From assembly GCF_008124765.1 (NCBI RefSeq), contig NZ_VNHS01000002.1:558001-622000 (forward strand): a DNA stretch of 64,000 bases, given 5' to 3'. Numbering within the stretch: position 1 is the stretch's first letter; every line of letters starts with the position of its first letter. Under the pieces are notes generated by a model. The model was given only the letters and a program-made list of their open reading frames with translations, was not told the origin of the DNA and made no database searches. Of this stretch, positions 34,712-44,695 are shown in pieces. The translations under genes were made by a program, and so were the position numbers. Source of the DNA: Paenibacillus methanolicus. Its GTDB lineage: Bacteria > Bacillota > Bacilli > Paenibacillales > Paenibacillaceae.

Positions 34712-36562
34712 CTACCGTTGCTTCATATTGCGTTCTAGGGTATTGATCTCAATTCCAATTCTTGCAGCCAATAACATGTCGCCGGAGCGCTCTGCTCGCA
34801 CCATTTCTTCTCTTTTCCGTTCGATCTCCCTCTGCAGCGGCACTTTGCGAATTTCTCGGATAAAGTCCTCCAGCAGTCCCTCGTCGAAAGGGAAGTGATC
34901 CTCTGTCATCAGGATCGAAGCGGCTGTCCGTTCCAGACGATCGTCTTGGAGCGAGGCGATAAACCGGCTGACATCGGGATCATGGCCTTGCGCATAATAA
35001 GCGTATAAATAAGCAGCAAGCGCTGCGTGATCCTCTACGTTAAATGCGTCTCCGAGCTTGTCGTGCACGGCCTGGGCAACTTCGGCATCCTGCAGCATCC
35101 GGGCCAGCAGCCTGCGTTCGGCGGACTGGTAAGCCGGCAAAACCGGCGGAGCTTGCGGGATTGCGGGCGTATTGGGCACACGACGGTTTTCATTCCTACC
35201 AGTATTCCACCAATTGTCGTTATTATCCCTTTGCGGTTTCATTTTGTAAGACTTTTCCCGGTGATGGAAGACGTCCTGTTTGAGCACCTCAATAGATATA
35301 TCGAATTCCCGGGACAAATCTTTGAGATAGATTTCCCGTTCAATCGGGGAGTCCAGCGCGGCGATGATGCCGGCCGCTTCGAGCAGGTAATTTTTGCGCC
35401 CTTCTTCTTCTAGGAGTATATGGTTTTTCTTGGCATATATTAGCTTAAATTTCGTGGCTGACACCGGATGCTCGATCATCTCGCGCATGAATGCGTTCGC
35501 GCCATGTTTCTCGATATATTCATCCGGATCCATCCCTTGCGGAAGCACAGCCACTTGTACTTTAAGCCCCGTCTTCTCGAGCAGCGGAATCGTCTTGAGC
35601 GCGGCGGCCATGCCCGCATTATCGCCGTCGTAACAGATGATGGCTTCGTCCGCGTTCCGCTGAAGAAGCGATGCATGCTCCTCCGTCAGCGAGGTCCCCA
35701 TGGAAGCCACGCCGTTATTCACCCCGGCGCTCCATGCCTTGATGACGTCCATATACCCTTCGAATAAAACAACTCGCCGATGCTTGCGCATGTCCACTCT
35801 CGCATGATGGAAATTATACAAGTTCCGGCTTTTGTTGAACAACCGCGTCTCCGGCGAGTTCAAATACTTCGGCTGCCCTTCGCCCATGAGGCGTCCGGCT
35901 AACGCGATCGTCTTGCCCTCCCGGCTCCATAGCGGGAACATAATGCGCTCCCTGAACCGATCCACGTAGCCGCTTCCGTCCTGCTTGGCGATAATCAATC
36001 CGCCCTTCTCCATAAGGGCCAAATCGAATTTGCGCTGATCGAGAAAACGAACCAGCGTATCCCATTCCCGAGGCGCATAGCCGATGTTGAAGTGGTCGAT
36101 CTGCTTGTCGGTGACGCCCCGATTGCGTAGATAAGCCATGGCCTGCTGACCGTGCGTCGTGTTCTTCAACAAATAGTTGTACAATTTGGCGGTCAGCTCG
36201 TGCGCTTCGATCAATTTCTCGCGCTCGAGATCCGCCGGCGATGGGGCTGCATCGCTCGCCGTCCAATCGAAGGGGATGCCAGCCTCCTGCGCCATGACTT
36301 TCACCGCTTCAGGGAACGAGTATTCCTCGATTTCCTGAATAAACTTGATGGCGTTGCCGCCTGTTCCGCATCCGTAACAGTGAAAAATTTGTTTTTCCGG
36401 CGTGACCGTGAACGATGGCGTACGCTCGGAATGAAACGGGCATAGCCCTTTCATATATTTCCCCTGCTTGGAAAGCTGAACGTATTTGCCCACCGTATCT
36501 ACGATATCATGATGCCGAAGTACCGCTTCAATGACGGAATCCGGTATTTTCTCGTAAGCCAA
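34712..36562 (-). CDS. dnaG: DNA primase DnaG
   Basis: Makes RNA primers for replication. 616 residues. N-terminal CHC2 zinc finger (CPFHSERTPSF...HCYGCGTGGNA), RNA polymerase core with ALAGRLMGEGQPKYLNSPET, TOPRIM motif VVLFEGYMDVI and IICYDGDNAGMAA, and the C-terminal DnaB-interaction domain (about 455-616). Start is TTG 36562-36560 (MAYEKIPD), with GAAGGTGAAG upstream. Followed by sigA. Confidence 0.97.
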   Translation of the reverse strand: MAYEKIPDSVIEAVLRHHDIVDTVGKYVQLSKQGKYMKGLCPFHSERTPSFTVTPEKQIFHCYGCGTGGNAIKFIQEIEEYSFPEAVKVMAQEAGIPFDWTASDAAPSPADLEREKLIEAHELTAKLYNYLLKNTTHGQQAMAYLRNRGVTDKQIDHFNIGYAPREWDTLVRFLDQRKFDLALMEKGGLIIAKQDGSGYVDRFRERIMFPLWSREGKTIALAGRLMGEGQPKYLNSPETRLFNKSRNLYNFHHARVDMRKHRRVVLFEGYMDVIKAWSAGVNNGVASMGTSLTEEHASLLQRNADEAIICYDGDNAGMAAALKTIPLLEKTGLKVQVAVLPQGMDPDEYIEKHGANAFMREMIEHPVSATKFKLIYAKKNHILLEEEGRKNYLLEAAGIIAALDSPIEREIYLKDLSREFDISIEVLKQDVFHHREKSYKMKPQRDNNDNWWNTGRNENRRVPNTPAIPQAPPVLPAYQSAERRLLARMLQDAEVAQAVHDKLGDAFNVEDHAALAAYLYAYYAQGHDPDVSRFIASLQDDRLERTAASILMTEDHFPFDEGLLEDFIREIRKVPLQREIERKREEMVRAERSGDMLLAARIGIEINTLERNMKQR

Positions 36563-36603
36563 TGAACTTCACCTTCATCCAAAATGACACGTAATACTAT
36601 TCG

Positions 36604-37077
36604 CTATTGTTCACCAATCTCCTGCCGATGGAGCAAAACTTTTGTCAGCTTTTGCTGAAACCGGTAACGATCCTCGTCCGTCATCGCCTTGGGTCCTCTC
36701 GTTTTGCCGCCGCTGCGGCGTCGCTTGGCAAGCTCATGTCGGCGTTCCATCAGAAAATCGATATTCCGCTCGTCATACTCTTGCCCGCGCGGCGAAAGCG
36801 CGGTCGCGCCTTTCGCCAGCACGACGACCGCAAGACCGAAGTCCTGCGTTATCACGATGTCTCCCCTTCCAACATGGTTGGCTATGTAAAGGTCGACAGA
36901 CTGATCGCTTCTGTCGACCTGAACGACGCGCACCCCCGGCTCGGCTTCCAACCGATGATCGAACGAAGCGATCATCAGCACTTCCACCGCGAGCGTGCGC
37001 GCGACCTGCACGATTTCCCGTTTGACCGGACAAGCGTCCGCATCCACGACTATAAGGGGTTCAGACCTTGTCGCCAC
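36604..37077 (-). CDS. yqxD: YaiI/YqxD family protein (DUF188)
   Basis: 157 residues from GTG 37077, chosen because GCGGTGAA lies close upstream and homologues start near here; a longer frame to 37128 has no ribosome site. PIN-like fold with VVDADACPVKREI, DLYIANHVGRGDIVITQDFGLA and LSPRGQEYDERNIDFLM. Possible nuclease, function unproved. It sits between ppsR and dnaG as in Bacillus. Confidence 0.93.
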   Translation of the reverse strand: MATRSEPLIVVDADACPVKREIVQVARTLAVEVLMIASFDHRLEAEPGVRVVQVDRSDQSVDLYIANHVGRGDIVITQDFGLAVVVLAKGATALSPRGQEYDERNIDFLMERRHELAKRRRSGGKTRGPKAMTDEDRYRFQQKLTKVLLHRQEIGEQ

Positions 37078-37185
37078 TCTAGGTTCACCGCATTTTCTGG
37101 TAAAGTACCGTACTATTATATACGGCAAAGAACAAAAAAATCCTGCTTGTCAAGGGCACATTACAAACTTTCTTCGCAAAAAATG

Positions 37186-38007
37186 TTAGGACGATTTCAC
37201 GATGCTTTCCATGATCAAACTAGCCGTCTCTTCAACCGCCCGATGCGACACGTCGATCACGACGCAGCCCAGCTTCGTCATGATTTCGTTCGCGTGCGCC
37301 AGTTCTCGTTCGATCCGGGTCGGCGTGGCATACGCCGCGCTATCCGGCAGACCGAGCGCCTTCAGCCGTTCCTTGCGAATGACGTTCAAATAATGGACGC
37401 CGATCGTAAGCCCGACGATCTTCTCCTTCGGAATGCGGAACAGTTCGTCCGGCGGCGTGAGCTCCGGCATGAGCGGCACGTTCGCGACTTTAAACTTCTT
37501 GTGGGCCAAATACATCGAGAGCGGCGTCTTGGACGTGCGCGAGACGCCGACGAGCACGATATCCGCTTTCGTGATGCCCGTCGTATCCCGCATGTCGTCG
37601 TATTTGACCGCGAATTCGACGGCCTCGACCTTCCGGAAGTAATCTTCGTCGAGCACGTGGTTAAGCCCGGGTTCTTGGCGGGATTTGCGTCCGGTCTTCT
37701 GCTCGAGGCTGCCCACAAGCGTGCCGAGCAAATCGATGGCCGGTACGCCGTGCTCCTGCGCCAAGCTATCCAGGCACTCCCTTAGCTGCGGGAGGACGAG
37801 CGTGTAGAGAATGATGGCGCCTGCTTCCTTCGCCAGCTCGACGATCCGCGCGGCGGCCGCTTCGTCTTGAACGAAGGGCGCCCTGCGAATGTCGGCCGAG
37901 ATCGGATGGAACTGGGCGACGGCCGCCCGTACGACGAGCTCCCCGGTATCGCCGGCGGAATCCGAAACCACATAGATGATCACTTCAGCTTGCGTACTGG
38001 CAGCCAT
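37186..38007 (-). CDS. ppsR: Pyruvate, phosphate dikinase regulatory protein-like kinase/phosphorylase (PPSR, YqfL)
   Basis: Bifunctional ADP-dependent kinase and Pi-dependent phosphorylase of the DUF299 family that controls PPDK or PEP synthase. 273 residues. The P-loop-like GVSRTSKTPLSMYLA, DSAGDTGELV at the N-terminus and the conserved NVIRKERL are visible. Start ATG 38007 has AGGAGG seven bases upstream, in the last codons of glyS. In Bacillus ccpN lies between glyS and this gene; here it is missing. Confidence 0.94.
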   Translation of the reverse strand: MAASTQAEVIIYVVSDSAGDTGELVVRAAVAQFHPISADIRRAPFVQDEAAAARIVELAKEAGAIILYTLVLPQLRECLDSLAQEHGVPAIDLLGTLVGSLEQKTGRKSRQEPGLNHVLDEDYFRKVEAVEFAVKYDDMRDTTGITKADIVLVGVSRTSKTPLSMYLAHKKFKVANVPLMPELTPPDELFRIPKEKIVGLTIGVHYLNVIRKERLKALGLPDSAAYATPTRIERELAHANEIMTKLGCVVIDVSHRAVEETASLIMESIVKSS

Positions 38008-38018
38008 AGCATATCCTC

Positions 38019-40100
38019 CTACCAAACCAATTTGGACAGATCGGCGATTCGCGACGTTTGCTCCGCGATCAAGGCAAGCGTGGCCAGCCGGTTCCCGCGG
38101 ACGTTCTCCTCTTCAGCCATTACCATTACACGGTCGAAATAACCGTTAATCGCATCTTTCAAAACAGATAGCTCGCGGAGCGCGACGGCCGAGTCCCCCG
38201 CTTCCAGCGCGGCGTCTACTTTCGGCTTCACCACGTTGAACGCTTGGTACAGCGCATGTTCGACCTCTTCGGCGAACAGTTCCGGATTCACTTCGCGCGT
38301 CGTCGCCTTCGCGGCCAAGTTGCCCACGCGCGTCAGCGCATCGACGACAAGCTTAAAGTCGGCTTGACGTTCGCCTGCCGCGGCAGCCGTCAGCGCGGAA
38401 GCGCGGTCGATCGCGTGACGCAAATCGCCATAGCCGGCAGCCATGACCGCGTCGATGACGTCATACCGGATACCCTGCTCCGAAAGCACGTTCTTTACGC
38501 GCAGGCCGAAAAATTCATGCAGGTCTTTACGAATGTCGCCGGCTTCGCGTTTCAAAGCGCGTCCTTGATGCACGTCGAGCGAAAGATTGAACAGCGTATC
38601 GAGCGGCAGCTTCAAACCGTGCGCGAGAATGATTTGCACGATGCCCGCGGCTTGGCGGCGGAGCGCATACGGATCTTGCGAACCCGTTGGAATAATGCCG
38701 ATCGAGAAGCAGCCTACGATCGTGTCGATTTTGTCCGCGATGCTCACGATGGCGCCGACGAGCGAGCTCGGCGCGCGATCGCCCGCGAAACGCGGTTGGT
38801 AGTGTTCATTGATAGCCTGCGCGACTTCGGCGCGCTCTCCGGCCTTGCGGGCATAGTCCTCGCCCATGACGCCTTGCAGCTCCGGGAACTCGTAGACCAT
38901 CTGGGTAACGAGATCGAATTTGCAAATCGCGGCCGCGCGAGTCACGTCGTCCAGCATGCGCGAGTCTACGCGAAGCGCGTCCGACAATTTGCTCGCCGTT
39001 ACTTGAATGCGCCGCACCTTGTCCGCAACCGTCCCAAGCTCCTCGTGATAAACGATCGCCGCAAGCTTCGCGAGCGCGTCGTTGATCGCCAGCTTCTGGT
39101 CCTCTTCATAGAAGAATTTCGCATCCGATAGACGAGCGCGCAGCACCTTCTCGTTGCCTTTGGCCACCTGCTCGATGGACGTGCGGTCGCCGTTGCGAAC
39201 CGTTACGAAGAACGGCAGCAGCTTGCCTTCGCCGTCCAACACCGGGAAGTAGCGCTGATGTTCGCGCATCGACGTGATGAGCACCTCTTGCGGAATGTTA
39301 AGGAAAGTCGGATCGAAAGTGCCGAACAGCACGTTCGGATATTCGACGAGGAACAATACTTCCTCCAGCAAATCTTCCTTGACCGCGATATTCCAGCCTT
39401 TGTCGGCCGCTAGCGACGCGATCTGATCGAGAATCAGCTGCTCGCGTTCCTCGACGTCGACGATTACTTGCTGCTCTCTCAGCTTAGCCTCGTATTGCCG
39501 AGGCTCGCTTACGGGCGTCTCGCCGCCCAGGAAACGGTGGCCGCGCGTCGTATTGCCGGTATGTACGCCCGTAATCTCGAACGGCACGACCTCCGAGCCG
39601 AATAAGGCGATCATCCACTTGATCGGACGGACGAATTTCAAATCGTACGCGCCCCAACGCATGTTTTTCGGGAACGACATCGACGTCACGATACCGCTCA
39701 AGCCTTCCGGCAGCACTTCGCTCGTTACGGTACCGATGCTGCTCTTGTTCGCATACACGTATTCTACGCCGCCGAGTTCTTTGAAGAAGAAGTCGGCCGG
39801 ATCAATGCCTTGACTGCGGGCGAATCCCAGCGCCGCTTTGCTCCAAGCGCCGTTCTCGTCCAGCGCGATTTTGCGCGACGGGCCCTTCACTTCTTCGCTC
39901 ACGTCGGCTTGCTTCTCTTCCACGTCTTGAATGAGGATCGCCAGACGCCGCGGCGTCGCGAAGGCTTTCACGTCGCCGTGAGGAATGCGCGCGTTCTCCA
40001 GCCATTTGACGGTCTTCTCTTTCAGTTGGTTCATCGCTCCGCGCACGAAACGCGCCGGCACTTCCTCAAGTCCAATTTCCAGCAGTAAATCCTTAGCCAT
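38019..40100 (-). CDS. glyS: Glycyl-tRNA synthetase beta subunit
   Basis: 693 residues, tRNA-binding subunit of the alpha2-beta2 GlyRS. Begins [17 protein letters not shown], contains [21 protein letters not shown], an HD-like domain and a C-terminal anticodon-binding DALR-like domain ([21 protein letters not shown]). The start overlaps the glyQ stop by 8 nt (ATGGCTAA). Controlled through the upstream T-box. Confidence 0.98.
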   Translation of the reverse strand: MAKDLLLEIGLEEVPARFVRGAMNQLKEKTVKWLENARIPHGDVKAFATPRRLAILIQDVEEKQADVSEEVKGPSRKIALDENGAWSKAALGFARSQGIDPADFFFKELGGVEYVYANKSSIGTVTSEVLPEGLSGIVTSMSFPKNMRWGAYDLKFVRPIKWMIALFGSEVVPFEITGVHTGNTTRGHRFLGGETPVSEPRQYEAKLREQQVIVDVEEREQLILDQIASLAADKGWNIAVKEDLLEEVLFLVEYPNVLFGTFDPTFLNIPQEVLITSMREHQRYFPVLDGEGKLLPFFVTVRNGDRTSIEQVAKGNEKVLRARLSDAKFFYEEDQKLAINDALAKLAAIVYHEELGTVADKVRRIQVTASKLSDALRVDSRMLDDVTRAAAICKFDLVTQMVYEFPELQGVMGEDYARKAGERAEVAQAINEHYQPRFAGDRAPSSLVGAIVSIADKIDTIVGCFSIGIIPTGSQDPYALRRQAAGIVQIILAHGLKLPLDTLFNLSLDVHQGRALKREAGDIRKDLHEFFGLRVKNVLSEQGIRYDVIDAVMAAGYGDLRHAIDRASALTAAAAGERQADFKLVVDALTRVGNLAAKATTREVNPELFAEEVEHALYQAFNVVKPKVDAALEAGDSAVALRELSVLKDAINGYFDRVMVMAEEENVRGNRLATLALIAEQTSRIADLSKLVW

Positions 40101-40980
40101 TTGCGCTCACTCCTTTCTTAAGCAGCGGGAAGCCGAGACGCTCGCGCTCTTCCAAGTACGTCGCCGCGCAGGCGCGCGCCAAGTTGCGAACCCGCATAAT
40201 GTAACCCGTGCGCTCCGTGACGCTGATCGCGCCGCGCGCGTCGAGCAGGTTGAACGTATGGGAGCATTTGAGCACGTAATCGTAAGCCGGGAAGACTAGT
40301 TTCTGCTCCATCGTCTTCTTCGCTTCATCCTCGTACATATTGAACAATTGGAAGAGCATCGTCGCGTCGGAGGTCTCGAACGTATACTTGGAATGCTCGT
40401 ACTCCGGCTGCTTGAACACGTCGCCGTACGTGACGCCGTCGACCCACTCCAGATCGAACACGTTCTCTTTGTCTTGAATGTAGGAAGCTAGACGCTCCAT
40501 GCCGTATGTAATTTCGACCGCGACCGGGTTCGCGTCGATCCCGCCGACCTGCTGGAAGTATGTGAACTGGGTAATCTCCATGCCGTCCAACCATACTTCC
40601 CAGCCCAGGCCCCATGCGCCGAGCGTCGGCGATTCCCAGTTATCCTCGACGAAACGGATATCGTGATGAAGCGGATCGACGCCAAGGCGCTTCAAGCTCT
40701 CGAGATACAGCTCTTGAATGTTGTCCGGAGACGGCTTCAGGATGACTTGGAATTGGTGATGCTGGTAGAGACGGTTCGGGTTCTCCCCGTAACGACCGTC
40801 CGCAGGGCGGCGCGAAGGTTCGACGTAAGCCACGTTCCACGGCTCCGGCCCGATCGTGCGAAGGAACGTCATCGGGTTCATCGTGCCGGCGCCTTTCTCG
40901 GTATCGTACGGCTGAACGAGAATACAGTTTTGCTCCGCCCAGAACTGCTGGAGCGTCAAAATCATGTTTTGAAAATTCAT
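40093..40980 (-). CDS. glyQ: Glycyl-tRNA synthetase alpha subunit
   Basis: 295 residues, catalytic subunit that activates glycine. Class II motifs include [27 protein letters not shown] (shown in part) and [24 protein letters not shown] 40980 is chosen by homology ([14 protein letters not shown]); the frame extends upstream to 41121 into the T-box and is not used. GAAGAAGGGAAG precedes it. Cotranscribed with glyS. Confidence 0.98.
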   Translation of the reverse strand: MNFQNMILTLQQFWAEQNCILVQPYDTEKGAGTMNPMTFLRTIGPEPWNVAYVEPSRRPADGRYGENPNRLYQHHQFQVILKPSPDNIQELYLESLKRLGVDPLHHDIRFVEDNWESPTLGAWGLGWEVWLDGMEITQFTYFQQVGGIDANPVAVEITYGMERLASYIQDKENVFDLEWVDGVTYGDVFKQPEYEHSKYTFETSDATMLFQLFNMYEDEAKKTMEQKLVFPAYDYVLKCSHTFNLLDARGAISVTERTGYIMRVRNLARACAATYLEERERLGFPLLKKGVSANG

Positions 40981-41071
40981 CTCTCGCGTAACTTCCCTTC
41001 TTCGTGGTATGGGGTCGTGCTTGGTCATCAGACTAGCTGCGGGCGAGGCGAAACGACTCCGTCCTCTAAGC

Positions 41072-41305
41072 AAAAAGCTCCCGTCCCTATGTCCAATGAA
41101 CAGACATAGGGACGAGAGCATATCTCCCGCGGTTCCACCCTACTTGGTTCCCATGCGAAGCCGCGCGACGCCAGCTTGTCCGAGAACCCGCTTTCTTTCC
41201 TGCTTGCCGGACTCCGGAGCGCCCTTCGCCGATTGATCTAGACCGGGCTTGCACTATCCCCGGCTCGCTGGCCACGCGACCAAATCGATTACTTTCTCCC
41301 TCATT
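41072..41305 (-). promoter_or_regulatory. Glycine T-box leader with terminator
   Basis: Senses uncharged tRNA-Gly. Reading the minus strand: Stem I contains the AGTAA S-turn strand, the conserved distal AGCGAGCCGGGGATAGTG and AAGCCCGG, and on the return arm GAA followed by G and the specifier GGC (41223-41221, glycine). The T-box AGGGTGGAACCGCGGG is at 41144-41129. The terminator is CGTCCCTATGTC/GACATAGGGACG with TTTTT (41117-41072). The antiterminator would pair the T-box bulge with the left arm. Confidence 0.95.
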
Positions 41306-41325
41306 GCCCGTATTCATAATGCCTT

Positions 41326-41354
41326 ATCATAGCCATATTTGGCCAAAAAGTCAA
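41326..41354 (-). promoter_or_regulatory. SigA promoter of glyQS
   Basis: On the minus strand TTGACT (41354-41349), a 17-base spacer and TATGAT (41331-41326). It ends about 20 bases before the T-box Stem I. Confidence 0.88.
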
Positions 41355-41369
41355 CTTGGGACGAAACCG

Positions 41370-42119
41370 CTACTCCATCGTGTACTTGTCCAGCTGATCC
41401 AGAAACGAGCGCGATTTGAGATTCAACCCGACGTGCGTATCCATCAGCTGCCGCATCGCCTGCTTGAGCAGCTTCTTCGTCTCCGGCTTAACCTGCACTT
41501 GCCCCATCCGCCTCATATCCATCCGGCGATACAACCGCAGAAGCTTAAGGGCGCCGTCCGTGAGCTGCAGCGCTTGCGGATCCCGGTATGAGCAGCGGCT
41601 GCACAAGACGCCGCCTGCCCGTGCGCTGAGCGCCATCGAACCGACGACGTTGCCGCAGGACGCGCACGTCTCGAAGTCCGGGGCATAGCCGGTCAACTCC
41701 AAGATTTTGATTTCGTACAACTGAATGATGATTTCCGGGTCCTTGCCTTCCTGGAGAGCCGCGAAGCAGCTCTTCAGCTGTTCGAATACATAGGCGCCCG
41801 CCTCCTCTTCCTGCAGCGCGCGATCCGTCAGCTCTGCCGCATAAGACGCATAGGCGGTAAGCTCCAGCCCTTCACGCAAAACATGGTGAGATTCGATGAT
41901 CTCACCATGCGTCAGCGTGCCTAGGCCGGTATTACGGAAAAAGATGAATTCGCCGTGCGTGAAAAGCTGGGCCAGCGAGCCGTGCCTGCTTTTCGCCTTC
42001 TTGGCCCCGCGGATGATGACCCCTGCTTTGCCCTGCGTATTCGTCAACAACGTGACGATTTTGTTGCCTTCCCCGTAATCGATGCTTCGGATAACCAAGC
42101 CTTCGACCCGATATTGCAT
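41370..42119 (-). CDS. recO: DNA repair protein RecO
   Basis: Loads RecA with RecR on SSB-coated DNA. 249 residues: N-terminal OB fold (VEGLVIRSIDYGEGNKIVTLLT), helical middle, and the zinc-binding Cys cluster CASCG..CSRC near residues 150-175. GGGGAGAGG precedes the ATG. Between yqzL and the glyQS promoter, as in Bacillus. Confidence 0.96.
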   Translation of the reverse strand: MQYRVEGLVIRSIDYGEGNKIVTLLTNTQGKAGVIIRGAKKAKSRHGSLAQLFTHGEFIFFRNTGLGTLTHGEIIESHHVLREGLELTAYASYAAELTDRALQEEEAGAYVFEQLKSCFAALQEGKDPEIIIQLYEIKILELTGYAPDFETCASCGNVVGSMALSARAGGVLCSRCSYRDPQALQLTDGALKLLRLYRRMDMRRMGQVQVKPETKKLLKQAMRQLMDTHVGLNLKSRSFLDQLDKYTME

Positions 42120-42176
42120 GTGCCTCTCCCCTTAACCGGCCGCGCGAGCCGAATGAGCGGAAGAGGCGTTCGATCC

Positions 42177-42332
42177 TTACGGCGCAAGTTCCTCCGCCGC
42201 TTCGACCGCGGCATCCAGCTCCGCCTGGCTCTCCGCCGAGCCGGCGGCCGATAATTGATCCATTTCCTTATAGAGCAAAAAAGCGTCTACGTCTCCGGTC
42301 AGTGTAAAATACTTCCACGAAAAATCTCGCAC
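42177..42332 (-). CDS. yqzL: YqzL family small protein
   Basis: A 51-residue protein read directly from the sequence: it starts GTG 42332-42330 with GGAGGGG seven bases upstream, giving VRDFSWKYFTLTGDVDAFLLYKE, close to the YqzL pattern of Bacillus (DFTWKFFSQTGNIDTYLLFKE). An acidic Ala/Glu-rich tail (AELDAAVEAAEELAP) follows and makes it longer than the usual 45-47. Its place between era and recO is diagnostic. Function unknown. The 42333-42446 gap holds nothing else. Confidence 0.9.
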   Translation of the reverse strand: MRDFSWKYFTLTGDVDAFLLYKEMDQLSAAGSAESQAELDAAVEAAEELAP

Positions 42333-42446
42333 CCGTATTCCCCTCCGTCAATGGAAATGATCTAGGGTCTTAGGTTGCGATAATTGTCCGCGAGCTATCC
42401 CAAGCATAAATTGGTTAGATGAACCGGTCCTATGACGCCGGCCGCG

Positions 42447-43358
42447 CTAGTCGTTGCGGAAACCGAGGTCCTTCAGCATCCGGTCTTGGTTCCGCCAATC
42501 CTTCTTCACCTTGACCCACAGCTCCAGAAACGTGCGGGACCCGAGAAGCAGCTCGATATCCTTGCGTGCCTGTTTGCCGACTTCCTTCAGCACCGCGCCT
42601 TGCTTGCCGATAACGATGCCCTTCTGGGAATCGCGTTCGACGAAAATTACGGCTCCGATATGGACGACGCCATTCTCCTGCACTTTCATATCCTCGATGG
42701 CGACCGCGATCGAATGCGGCACTTCCTCGCGCGTCATATGCAGGATTTTCTCGCGAATTAGCTCGGCGACGACGAATTGCTCCGGATGATCCGTCACTTG
42801 ATCGGCCGGATAATACTGCGGTCCTTCCGGCAAATACTTAGTCAGCGTCTGCAGCAAGGTGGAGATGTTGTTGCCCTGCAGCGCCGAGATCGGCACGATC
42901 TCGGCGAAGTCGTGCAGATCTTTGTATTCCGTAATCAGCGGAAGCAGCGCCTCCGGCTGAATCTTGTCGATCTTGTTCATGACGAGGAAGACCGGCGTCT
43001 TCACCTTCTTCAACTGCTCGATGATGAAACGGTCTCCGCCGCCTAATCCTTCGGCCGCGTCGATCAGGAAGAACGCCGCGTCGACTTCGCCCAGCGTGCC
43101 GACCGCAGACTTGTTCATGAAATCGCCGAGCTTATGCTGCGGCTTATGAATACCCGGCGTGTCCAGAAACACGATCTGATAATTGTCCGCCGTATATACG
43201 CCGTGGATTTTGTTCCGCGTCGTCTGCGGCTTGTCCGACATGATCGCGATTTTCTGTCCGATCATCTCGTTGATCAGCGTGGACTTGCCTACGTTCGGCC
43301 GGCCGATAATCGCGACAAAGCCGGAACGGAACGGTTCTTTTTTGGAGGGTTGGTTCAT
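42447..43358 (-). CDS. era: GTPase Era
   Basis: Essential GTPase that binds the 3' end of 16S rRNA in 30S assembly. 303 residues. G1 [11 protein letters not shown]3 DTPGIHKP, G4 NKID, and a C-terminal KH domain with [19 protein letters not shown]. Start ATG 43358 (MNQPSKKE) overlaps the cdd stop by 4 nt; the longer open frame upstream is the shadow of cdd. Confidence 0.98.
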   Translation of the reverse strand: MNQPSKKEPFRSGFVAIIGRPNVGKSTLINEMIGQKIAIMSDKPQTTRNKIHGVYTADNYQIVFLDTPGIHKPQHKLGDFMNKSAVGTLGEVDAAFFLIDAAEGLGGGDRFIIEQLKKVKTPVFLVMNKIDKIQPEALLPLITEYKDLHDFAEIVPISALQGNNISTLLQTLTKYLPEGPQYYPADQVTDHPEQFVVAELIREKILHMTREEVPHSIAVAIEDMKVQENGVVHIGAVIFVERDSQKGIVIGKQGAVLKEVGKQARKDIELLLGSRTFLELWVKVKKDWRNQDRMLKDLGFRND

Positions 43359-43810
43359 GATTGCGTTTGATTCCTTTCGTCTTCCAATGAAAATGCGCCC
43401 GGCAGCAGTTCCGTGATGGTGGTGATCCGCCAGTCGCCTTTCGTGTTGGTCATAATGATCGGCATGTCCGGCGAGCACAGCTCCGCGATTACTTGGCGGC
43501 AGACGCCGCATGGCGTAATCGGCAGGTGCGTCTCTCCCGTCACGGCGAGAGCTCGGAACGAGCGCGGCCGATGGCCGTCGGCGATGGCGCGGTGAAGCGC
43601 CGTACGTTCCGCGCAGTTGGTCGGGCTGTAAGCGCCGTTCTCGACGTTGCAGCCGAAGTGAATGGCGCCTTGCTCGTCCAGCAAGGCGGCGCCTACTTGA
43701 AAATTCGAATACGGCACGTACGCGCGCTTCCGCGCTACGAGCGCGGCTTCGGCGAGTGCCCGCCACTCGGCCGGGAGGTTGTCCTTATGTCCGGCTTGAG
43801 GTTGATTCAT
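43355..43810 (-). CDS. cdd: Cytidine deaminase
   Basis: Converts cytidine or deoxycytidine to the uridine form in pyrimidine salvage. 151 residues with the zinc site [19 protein letters not shown] and TPCGVCRQV, catalytic Glu in NCAERTA. ATG 43810 is preferred because GGAG is eight bases upstream; another ATG two codons earlier (43816) touches the Shine-Dalgarno site. ATGA overlap with era. Confidence 0.96.
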   Translation of the reverse strand: MNQPQAGHKDNLPAEWRALAEAALVARKRAYVPYSNFQVGAALLDEQGAIHFGCNVENGAYSPTNCAERTALHRAIADGHRPRSFRALAVTGETHLPITPCGVCRQVIAELCSPDMPIIMTNTKGDWRITTITELLPGAFSLEDERNQTQS

Positions 43811-43835
43811 GTCCATCTCTCCATCCGAGTTATGA

Positions 43836-44198
43836 TTACAATCCGAACTTAACCGCCAGATGCGGCAAAAACAGGATTGCGCCTATAACGACGGCTGCCG
43901 CCGCGATCACGAGGACGGCGGCGGCGGCGGTATCTTTGGCGGCCTTGGCTAGCGGATGCCGCTGCGGACTCGCCAAGTCTACGACGCATTCGACGGCCGT
44001 GTTTAGCAGCTCTGCCGCCAGCACGACGGCGATCAGCAGCGCAAGTACGGCCCATTCCAGTCCGGTGAGACCAAGCCAGAAGCCTGCGGCCGCCGCAAGC
44101 GCGGAGGCGATCCAATGAATCCGCATGTGGCGCTGCGTTCGCGTCGCATAGCGCAACCCTTCGACGGCAAAGCCGACGTTTTGCCAGAAACGGCGCAT
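43836..44198 (-). CDS. dgkA: Diacylglycerol/undecaprenol kinase DgkA
   Basis: 120-residue three-helix membrane kinase; in Gram-positives it phosphorylates undecaprenol. Motifs: AFAVEGLRYATRTQRHMRIH, the catalytic AELLNTAVECVVDLASPQRHPLAKAAKD, and a final hydrophobic helix. Its ATG shares a base with the ybeY stop (TAATG). Confidence 0.94.
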   Translation of the reverse strand: MRRFWQNVGFAVEGLRYATRTQRHMRIHWIASALAAAAGFWLGLTGLEWAVLALLIAVVLAAELLNTAVECVVDLASPQRHPLAKAAKDTAAAAVLVIAAAAVVIGAILFLPHLAVKFGL

Positions 44199-44695
44199 TA
44201 GCGCGTGAGACCGACCTGGGAAAGCACCGCTTCCTGCTTCCGGGTCATGACCGCTTCGTTCTCGTCGTCCTGGTGGTCGTAGCCGATCAGGTGCAAGAAG
44301 CCGTGCACGAACAGAAACCCGAGCTCGCGCTCCAGCGAATGCCCGTACTCTTCTGCCTGCGCGGCGGCCCGTTCGACCGAGATGATGATGTCGCCCAGCA
44401 TGCCCTCGAGCGGCACCTCTTCGTCCTCGCTCTCCACCTCGTAGACGATATCCAGCTCCTCGTCCGTCACTTCCTGAATGGCGAACGACAGGACGTCGGT
44501 CGGACGGTCGATGTTCCGATACTCGCGGTTGAGCGAATGAATTTCTTCGTCCGTGACGAACGTCAGCGAAACTTCGCCGTCTTCAATGCCTTCCGCCTGC
44601 GCCGCCAGCTTCAACAGCTCTTCCAGCTTGCCGACGAATGCTTCCGGCAGCTCGACCTTCTCCTGTTCGTTGCTCCAATCCAGCTGTATGCTCAT
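44198..44695 (-). CDS. ybeY: Endoribonuclease YbeY, 16S rRNA maturation
   Basis: Zinc metallo-RNase for 16S 3' maturation and ribosome quality control. 165 residues with TDVLSFA and the zinc motif HGFLHLIGYDHQDDENE (HxxxHxxxxxH). An acidic insert (YEVESEDEEVPL) lies before the motif. Start overlaps the pgpH stop by 4 nt (ATGA). Confidence 0.97.
   Translation of the reverse strand: MSIQLDWSNEQEKVELPEAFVGKLEELLKLAAQAEGIEDGEVSLTFVTDEEIHSLNREYRNIDRPTDVLSFAIQEVTDEELDIVYEVESEDEEVPLEGMLGDIIISVERAAAQAEEYGHSLERELGFLFVHGFLHLIGYDHQDDENEAVMTRKQEAVLSQVGLTR

Noticed and set aside
41087..41317. 76-codon minus-strand frame in the glyQ leader
   Set aside because: It covers T-box Stem I, the specifier and the T-box sequence, so it is structured leader RNA, not a leader peptide gene.
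43359..43766. N-terminal extension of era by 136 codons
   Set aside because: It is the shadow of cdd in another phase; Era homologues start at MNQPSKKE and cdd is certain.
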